A stretch of 64,000 nt of DNA from Astrothelium macrocarpum. Its lineage: Eukaryota > Ascomycota > Dothideomycetes > Trypetheliales > Trypetheliaceae. Below the pieces are notes generated by a model. The model made no database searches, was not told where the DNA came from, and saw only the letters and a list, made by a program, of their open reading frames with translations. Shown here one piece after another: positions 57,701 to 64,000 of the stretch (its first letter is position 1; each line of letters opens with the position of its first letter). The translations under genes and the position numbers were made by a program. The stretch covers positions 1 to 64,000 of the forward strand of contig JAGEMR010000004.1 of NCBI GenBank assembly GCA_021030915.1, in the 5' to 3' direction.

Positions 57701-58254
57701 TATACCGGTGGTTCTTCATCGATGTGCAAGGAAAACTGCAAGATTTCTGGTTGGACGAGAGGCGAGGAATGATCTTTGTGAGCTTCCAACTGAGATTCTT
57801 GAGTTTCTGACAAGTCAAGGGCCTTGCTGTCCAGGCCTGCCGCATGTGAGGTTCGCTTAGCTCCGAATCCAGCTTTCAGTTCTTGTCTTGGAGTTGCTGG
57901 AGCACTGGCCACTTGCAAAGGCAGTCGGTCCTGAGCCAACAATAACTTTGGACTGCTGGGAGCTGCACCGAAATGCTTTGAATGCTTTGATTGCGCAGAC
58001 GGACTCCGTGCTGAGGGAGATCTAACTCTAGGAGGAGTATTTTCGTTGGCAATCCGAAGCAAGCTGGGAGGAGGTGAAGGTATAGAGACACGAGATCCAG
58101 TAGAAGAAACTGATGGCGGCGAGAGATGATGGAGCGTACTTCGCGAAGCATCGTCTACGTATGGAGAGCTAGGACGAATTGGAGATATAGTATCCGTATT
58201 GGGACGAAGGACAAAACTGTGAGGACTTGGGGCAAACAAAGTGCTCATTGTCAT
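54786..58254 (-). CDS. Rho guanine nucleotide exchange factor (DH domain)
   Basis: Five exons: 58254-57160, 57107-56754, 56698-56498, 56441-56223, 56171-54786, giving 1084 residues; all phases are zero. Residues 1-330 are Ser/Pro-rich and disordered. The DH domain starts at about 335 with RKVLEELLASEESYVADLKVLI, runs through MKRFFAYEEYGAKYD, and its key helix is LADLLIKPIQRICKYPLLFADLVKQ. A PH-like region follows (about 620-760, hydrophobic strands and FSWKIDFESGCRMYELMFNA), then a disordered Ser/Pro tail. It would load GTP on a Rho-type GTPase at the cortex to control polarity or wall synthesis. Which Rho is targeted cannot be seen. The donor of the last intron (gttttc) is weak. It has no DEP or CNH domain, so it is not of the Rom2 type. 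Confidence 0.88.
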
Positions 58255-58945
58255 GAGTATTTTGATTTTGGGACAGCTTTACCAGACAATTATCAAGAAA
58301 ATGCAATACAATTGATTTGGAGAGGAAGCATTGAGTGTTACAAAAAGTAATGCATTGACACGACTCGCAATCACAAATAGTCCCTATGCAGAGGTTCATA
58401 CAGGCCTTACCAAGCAAAAATATGTCGAGGCAAGATGCTACGCTCCATGTGTAAAGAAGGGACAGCTCGGCATGCGTCGAGGAAAGCGCTGCAGGTAGAA
58501 TTTTTACCCTTTTGGCCGGAGAGGCGCAGTAGCTCTGGATGTTGATGCCATGCACGTCCATCGTCGCTGCTTCAGGCACGATTCTGATGCCTACCGATGT
58601 CATCAATGCTCGAGGTATTGTTTTCTTCTTGGCACTGGTCTTGGCAGTCTTGCTGTTGCGGCATTCCGCACGTCAAATGAAAGGCTTTGTCTACACAGTC
58701 GTCATTTGAACTCTTCCCTATCAATTGACCGAATTTTGTTCCATGGATCTAGGATATGCTAAAGACTGGGCTCACGCCGCGCCCGAATTTTAAAACTTGC
58801 ATATTTCCGGTTTGGCTGCCGGACGGTTGCGATCAGATTTTTCCAGGCGACCTTACCCTGACTCATTCCACCAAGAGAGTGGGCAATAGGAGACGACTTC
58901 ATGTCTTCCACAAAATCCTTCAAGGATTGAGATTGATGACGGACC
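58255..58945. promoter_or_regulatory. Divergent promoter, RhoGEF / C1-THF synthase
   Basis: 691 bp separate the two start codons. No assigned motif and no gene. Confidence 0.45.
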
Positions 58946-61900
58946 ATGCTGCGCCGCTACGCATTTTCAACATGCGTGGCGTCCTGCAAACCGGTGATCA
59001 ACCTCGGGGTGCCGAGAATTTATCTGCTACCCCTCCAGCTGAACGCGACAATCTCCAGCACCTTTTCTCGAGCGAAGCCAAGGTTTTTCTCGAGCAGTGG
59101 ACTGACCATGGCGGCCCACAAGATTGACGGCACGGCGATGGCCAAAAATATTCGCGAAAAGATTGCTGAAGAGATCAAGCAAAAGCAGCAGAGTAACTCT
59201 CGATACAAACCTGCATTGACAATTGTGCAAGTCGGTGACCGATCTGACTCGAGCACCTATGTGCGCATGAAGCTCAAAGCTGCAGAAGAAGCCAATATCA
59301 TTTGCAATTTAGAACATTATCCAGAAGATATCACAGAAGCTGAGCTTCTCGAGCATATCACGCGACTCAACAACGATCCTTCTATTCACGGTATCCTCGT
59401 GCAATTGCCGGTTCCCAAGCATATTTCCGAACATGCAATCACTTCCCAGGTGACATACGAGAAAGATGTTGATGGCTTCGGAACAACGAATATTGGAGAG
59501 CTAGCAAAGCGGGGTGGTCACCCTTTATTTGTACCATGTACACCCAAAGGGGTCATGGTCTTATTGAACGAAGCCGGGGTTGAGCTAAGAGGCAAAAATG
59601 CAGTGGTCCTTGGTCGAAGCGACATTGTTGGTAGTCCTGTGAGCTATCTACTGAAGAATGCGGATGCCACGGTCACTGTCTGCCATTCTCGTACCCAGGG
59701 GCTTCAAGATATCCTCAAACAGGCTGATATAGTCGTGGCCGCGATAGGGAAACCTCTCTTCGTCAAGGGAGAATGGCTGAAACAAGGTGCAGTCGTCATT
59801 GATGTCGGCACAAACTACCTACCAGATGATACCAAGAAATCTGGTCAAAGACTTGTCGGAGATGTCGACTTTGATTCTGCTGCTGAAGTCGCCTCCTATA
59901 TCACACCTGTCCCAGGTGGAGTTGGACCAATGACGGTAGCTATGTTGATGCAGAATGTCGTAGACTCAGCAACAGCATATTTTGACAAGCAAAAGTCACG
60001 AAAGATTAGTCCTCTACCTTTGAAGCTGAAGCAGCCGGTTCCCTCAGATATTGATGTTTCGCGAGGGCAACATCCTAAGTTAATCAATCGAGTGGCTGAC
60101 GAAGTCGGCATTGCTCCCCATGAGTTGGAGCCATACGGTGCGCACAAAGCCAAGGTGGATTTGAAATTACTAGACCGGCTTCAACATCGTCGCAACGGCC
60201 GTTATGTTCTCGTCGCTGGAATCACGCCTACACCTCTTGGCGAAGGAAAATCAACTACCACAGTTGGCCTTGCTCAAGCACTGGCAGGACGTCTCAACCG
60301 AATATGTTTTGCCAACGTGCGGCAGCCCAGTCAAGGACCGACCTTTGGTATCAAGGGCGGTGCCGCAGGAGGTGGCTACAGCCAAGTCATTCCCATGGAC
60401 GAATTCAATCTTCACCTAACAGGCGACATCCACGCCATCACCGCCGCAAACAACCTCCTAGCGGCGGCCATCGAAACGCGCATGTTCCACGAATCCACCC
60501 AAAAAGACGGCCCCCTCTACCGCCGGCTCGTGCCCGAAAAGAACGGCAAGCGCACCTTCGCCCCCGTCATGTTCAAGCGCCTCGCCAAACTCGGTATCGA
60601 CAAGACCGACCCCAACGCCCTCAGCGACGACGAGATCCGGCGCTTCGCGCGCCTCGACATCGACCCAGACACCATCACATGGCGGCGCGTGCTGGACGTC
60701 AACGACCGACACCTGCGCGGCATCACCGTGGGCCAGGCGGGCACAGAGAAGGGCCACACGCGCGCCACGGGCTTCGACATCTCGGTGGCGAGCGAGTGCA
60801 TGGCCGTGCTGGCGCTGAGCACGTCGCTGCAGGACATGCGGGACCGGCTGGGCCGCATGGTGGTGGCGTCGTCGCGCGCCGGCGACCCGGTCACGTGCGA
60901 CGACATCGGTGCCGGAGGCGCGCTGGCTGCGCTGATGAAGGATGCGATCAAGCCGAACTTGATGCAGACGCTGGAGGGGACGCCGGTGTTTGTGCATGCC
61001 GGCCCGTTTGCGAATATCAGTATCGGGTCGAGCTCGGTGCTCGCGGATAAGTTGGCGTTGAAGCTGGCGGGCACCGAGCCTGATGAGGATCATGATGCGC
61101 ATACAGGGTTCGTGGTGACGGAGGCAGGGTTCGATTTTACCATGGGTGGAGAGCGCTTCTTTAACATTAAATGTCGGGCGAGTGGGCTCGTACCGGATAC
61201 GGTTGTGATTGTCGCAACGGTGAGGGCGCTCAAGGTTCATGGTGGTGGGCCCGAAATTAGTCCGGGTGCCCAATTGCACGAGGTGTACCGTATGGAGAAT
61301 GTGGAAGTATTGCGCAAGGGGTGCATTAATTTGAAGAAGCACATTGCGAATGCCAAATCATTTGGTGTTCCTGTTGTTGTGGCAATCAACAGGTTCGCCA
61401 CCGATACGGAGGCTGAGATTCAAATCATTCGCGAATCTGCTCTGGAAGCTGGAGCCGAAGATGCGATACCCGCAAATCATTGGGCTGAAGGAGGTGCTGG
61501 CGCCGTGGACCTTGCCAAAGGCGTTATCAAGTCTACAAGTCTGCCCAAGCCCAATTTCAAGCTTCTATACGGTCTAGATGATAGCATACAGGAGCGCATC
61601 GAGATCATTGGAAAGCGGATGTATGGTGCGAGTGCCGTTGAGTTTAGCGAGCTGGCACAGAAGAAGGTGGATGCATATGAGAAGCAAGGATTTAGTAACC
61701 TTCCTATTTGCGTTGCAAAGACACAGTATAGTCTCAGCCATGATCCTGCACTCAAAGGTGCGCCTGAAGGTTTTGTTGTCCCGATTAGAGATGTGAGGAT
61801 GGCAGCTGGTGCAGGTTATTTGTGAGTTTCTCGTATTCTGAGCTATTTTTGTTGAAGTGATGAGGTGCGGCACATGCTGACGTGTGGAAGATACGCGCTT

Positions 61901-61999
61901 GCTGCAGACATACAGACAATACCTGGTTTACCCACTGCTCCCGGCTATCTCAACGTCGATGTTGATCCAGATACGGGAGAGGTTCAAGGCATGTTTTAG
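58946..61999 (+). CDS. C1-tetrahydrofolate synthase (trifunctional)
   Basis: Exon 1 (58946-61821) and exon 2 (61891-61999), with a 69-nt intron, encode 994 residues. From the N-terminus: a mitochondrial-like presequence (1-54, Arg/Ser-rich, no acidic residue); methylene-THF dehydrogenase/cyclohydrolase (about 58-350) with the YVRMKLKAAEE substrate helix and Lys, QLPVPKH, DVDGF and the NADP-binding GRSDIVGSP; then formyl-THF synthetase (about 365-994) with the P-loop TPTPLGEGKSTT, LTGDIHAI, and the C-terminal GYLNVDVDPDTGEVQGMF. It interconverts methylene-, methenyl- and formyl-THF for purine and fMet-tRNA synthesis. A second ATG (59108) in strong context begins MAAHKIDG, the cytosolic-type start. 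Compared with yeast, it combines the roles of Mis1 and Ade3. Confidence 0.95.
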
Positions 62000-64000
62000 A
62001 CGACCGGTCGGCTTTCGCTCCTCCCAATGCTTTTGCACTCAACTGCTATTATTGGTATTCAACACCATGGCGTTGGCGGGATAGAGGCAGGCTTGATTTA
62101 GAGAAAAGGGACGGCTTGTTACTAGAGCTTGTTCAGCTTTCAACACATTTCAACACAGCGTGGCGTTTATTGTGAATGAATGGCTCCATGTTCGATACCT
62201 TGCGGATTCCAAATTTCTTTGGCGGTTCTTGTGACGTGGCATTTTTAAAAAGAGTAATTTCACAGTAACTATCTCGATTCTGGAAGTTATTCAGTCGAAA
62301 AGACGAAGTATAACTCGGCAGAGAGGGCAAAGAGGGCAAAGAGACTTGGGGCGAGACAGCGAATGGGCAAGCGGACGAGAGCAAGGGCTAGCGAACAAGC
62401 CTTGAACGACTGTTCGAGATGCAGGTTCCGCGGAGCGTCTTCAAGAGTAGACAGCATGTGGGTCATTGAATTGACGAATTGAATGGTTCGCATTTAGTGC
62501 GAACCTTTGTCGCCTATACGTCAACGTGCTCCTCAACCTGCTGCTCCAAAGTTTGATGCTGCATTAGTCGGCCTGGCCGCCGGGTCTATCACGTTTGACC
62601 GCTTCACAGACCTGCATTGGCACTGCAACGCCAACTGACTCGTGTCTCCCGCCGGCGTGGTTAAACGTCCATTTTGTTCCCAATGCTACGGACTCGGGCC
62701 GCAACCCGGCACCTGTCGAGTCATGAAGATGTATCTCGTGGGGGGGTCGAGTCTCCGAGCACACTGCACTTACCCACAGTTGCGCTCCCTAGATCGTGCA
62801 TGTGCGTTTCTGCCTTTGCGATGACTCATGCCAATGGCCCGACACCATGGCCTTGGACACAGAAATATTGACTAGAGTTGAATTTGGAAAGCGAACCAAG
62901 CTTTCTAGGTTCCAGTGGTGATATTCCGTGCACCAGGCTGCAGGAAGACTTGATGGCCATGACTCGGAAGTTATCCTTGACGATCAATGCCCCCGATCTC
63001 ATGATCGAATCTCGTCTGTGACTGGAGACGAAAAAGACTAGTACTACTCAAATTCGTAATCGGAGATGACCCTAGTTGTTCGCTTAATTGATTGGAAAAA
63101 AGATATCACTGTCACACCACCTACGATAAGGATAATGAGGCTCCCTGCCGCAGCGAGTTGGTCTGCACCGCATGTTCAGTCTGTCGAAACGAGCGAAGAT
63201 GCAAAACCGCCTGAGGCCGGCTCTATTCCAATCACGATGCCTCGCCCGTCTGTCCCTCGTTGACGTAGGGCGAGCCTTAGGGCGGGAAGCCGGCAAGCAA
63301 CGATCTGATCGCCTTCAGCTCCCCACAAACTCACCGGCGCCTAAACTTTGTTGGAGTCAAAAATGTGCGCTAGTTTGCCAGGCAATTTGAAGCAACAACG
63401 GCCGTAAGAAAGAAAAAAAGGCAACAAATATGTGAGCAATCTGCCAATAGTTTAATATAATCCTTCTCGTAATTTGTAATTCACCTTCATTGACGAGCAG
63501 AAAGTCTCATGATGAAGAGGGCGTAGATAGAGAGAGAGTCTGTTGAAAAAGTGAAACATACTGATACGGGTAGCGGCTACACCCGCATGCTGAATTGACC
63601 AGGTGAGCGGCAGCAACATCCTGCATCCTAGCGGACTGAACGCGGAACCGTTTTTAGGGTTGACCGTTTTATGGTCTTTGCTTCCTATCTCCACCCTTTC
63701 TTTTTTTGGGATTCCTTAGGCACTCTACGGACTACTTCGTGATCCCTTTTTTCCCCTTTCAGTTTCGATTTGCAAGTCTCAAAGTTTCCGTCAAATTCAT
63801 GCCGCTGGCTTTGTGACGGATTCAATCCAATCAATGGATCGAGCGGTGGGGCATTTGCCTTAGAAGTACCCATACATGTTATGACTCCCCTTTGGGTAGG
63901 TAATCTCTTACCCACTGTGATGCACAGCTGGTCTTACAGCACGGAGAATTCTCGTGCAGACTTCCAGCATTGGAAAATGCCTGTAAAATTCAAATTCATG
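62000..64000. other. Gene-free right end of window
   Basis: Two kilobases with only short, unconserved frames on both strands. No RNA gene, repeat or coding pattern was recognised. A gene starting beyond the window could have its upstream region here. Confidence 0.45.

Noticed and set aside
60304..61342. Long frames of 248 and 294 codons on either strand
   Set aside because: Shadows inside the formyl-THF synthetase coding region, caused by its locally high GC3.
63150..63260. Cysteine cluster resembling a Zn2Cys6 motif (ACSVCRNERRC)
   Set aside because: Spacing is CX2CX5C instead of CX2CX6C, the frame stops shortly after, and no second triad follows.
1..64000. CRISPR arrays, bacterial operons, prophage
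   Set aside because: Eukaryotic gene structure throughout; no spaced direct repeats of CRISPR type.

Overview
The window is nuclear DNA of a filamentous ascomycete (Pezizomycotina). The genes are split by very short introns (about 45-90 nt, GTRNGY donors, CTRAC branch sites). The gene set is typical of the group: a DHA1-type MFS transporter, a class III GH18 chitinase, an Fta2-like protein, a STAND-type N-terminal domain with ankyrin repeats, a TPR tail of an NLR-like gene, a 2EXR/F-box-like protein, and cysteine-rich secreted or membrane proteins. An extremely AT-rich block at the left edge looks like RIP-degraded repeat DNA. The mix suggests Leotiomycetes or a neighbouring class, but that placement is only an inference. 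All exon coordinates were worked out by hand from splice signals, reading-frame phase and remembered family patterns; no alignment was run.

Layout. 1-1480 is the AT-rich block. 2041-9224 carries three minus-strand genes: MFS transporter, RanBPM/Gid1-like CTLH subunit, INO80 subunit Ies4. 10053-11669 is a secreted chitinase. 12323-13264 is a KIN17 homologue carrying an in-frame stop and a frameshift. 14763-17875 holds a divergent pair, a PD-(D/E)XK-like protein and an Fta2/kinase-fold-like protein. 18785-20398 is an ankyrin gene with two apparent 1-nt lesions. 20694-24308 has a coilin-like protein and RNA polymerase I subunit RPA43. 24614-27281 is a nuclear-looking protein with SPSKK repeats. 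Next come a 60-aa one-TM protein, mitochondrial Qri7, a cysteine-rich membrane protein, an intron-containing tRNA-Phe and a cysteine-rich secreted protein. 36287-38341 is a 5'-truncated TPR gene. 39709-42397 is a conserved serine-rich fungal protein. After a 4-kb intergenic gap come an Msg5-like dual-specificity phosphatase, a Yippee protein, a 2EXR protein, an Rtc3/SBDS-like protein, a RhoGEF and C1-tetrahydrofolate synthase. The last 2 kb holds no gene I can support.

How the genes relate. Most are independent housekeeping genes: ribosome and tRNA biogenesis (RPA43, Qri7, Rtc3), chromatin and nuclear bodies (Ies4, coilin, KIN17), signalling (RhoGEF, MAPK phosphatase, Gid1) and one-carbon metabolism. 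The accessory parts are the AT-rich edge, the nuclease-like/Fta2-like pair, the ankyrin gene and the 31-39 kb stretch with two cysteine-rich proteins and a decayed NLR-type TPR gene. Those stretches resemble non-self-recognition or host-interaction loci. The most interesting observations are the coilin-like protein, the divergent nuclease-like/kinase-like pair, the lesions in KIN17, ankyrin and TPR genes, and a uORF that overlaps the start codon of the phosphatase.
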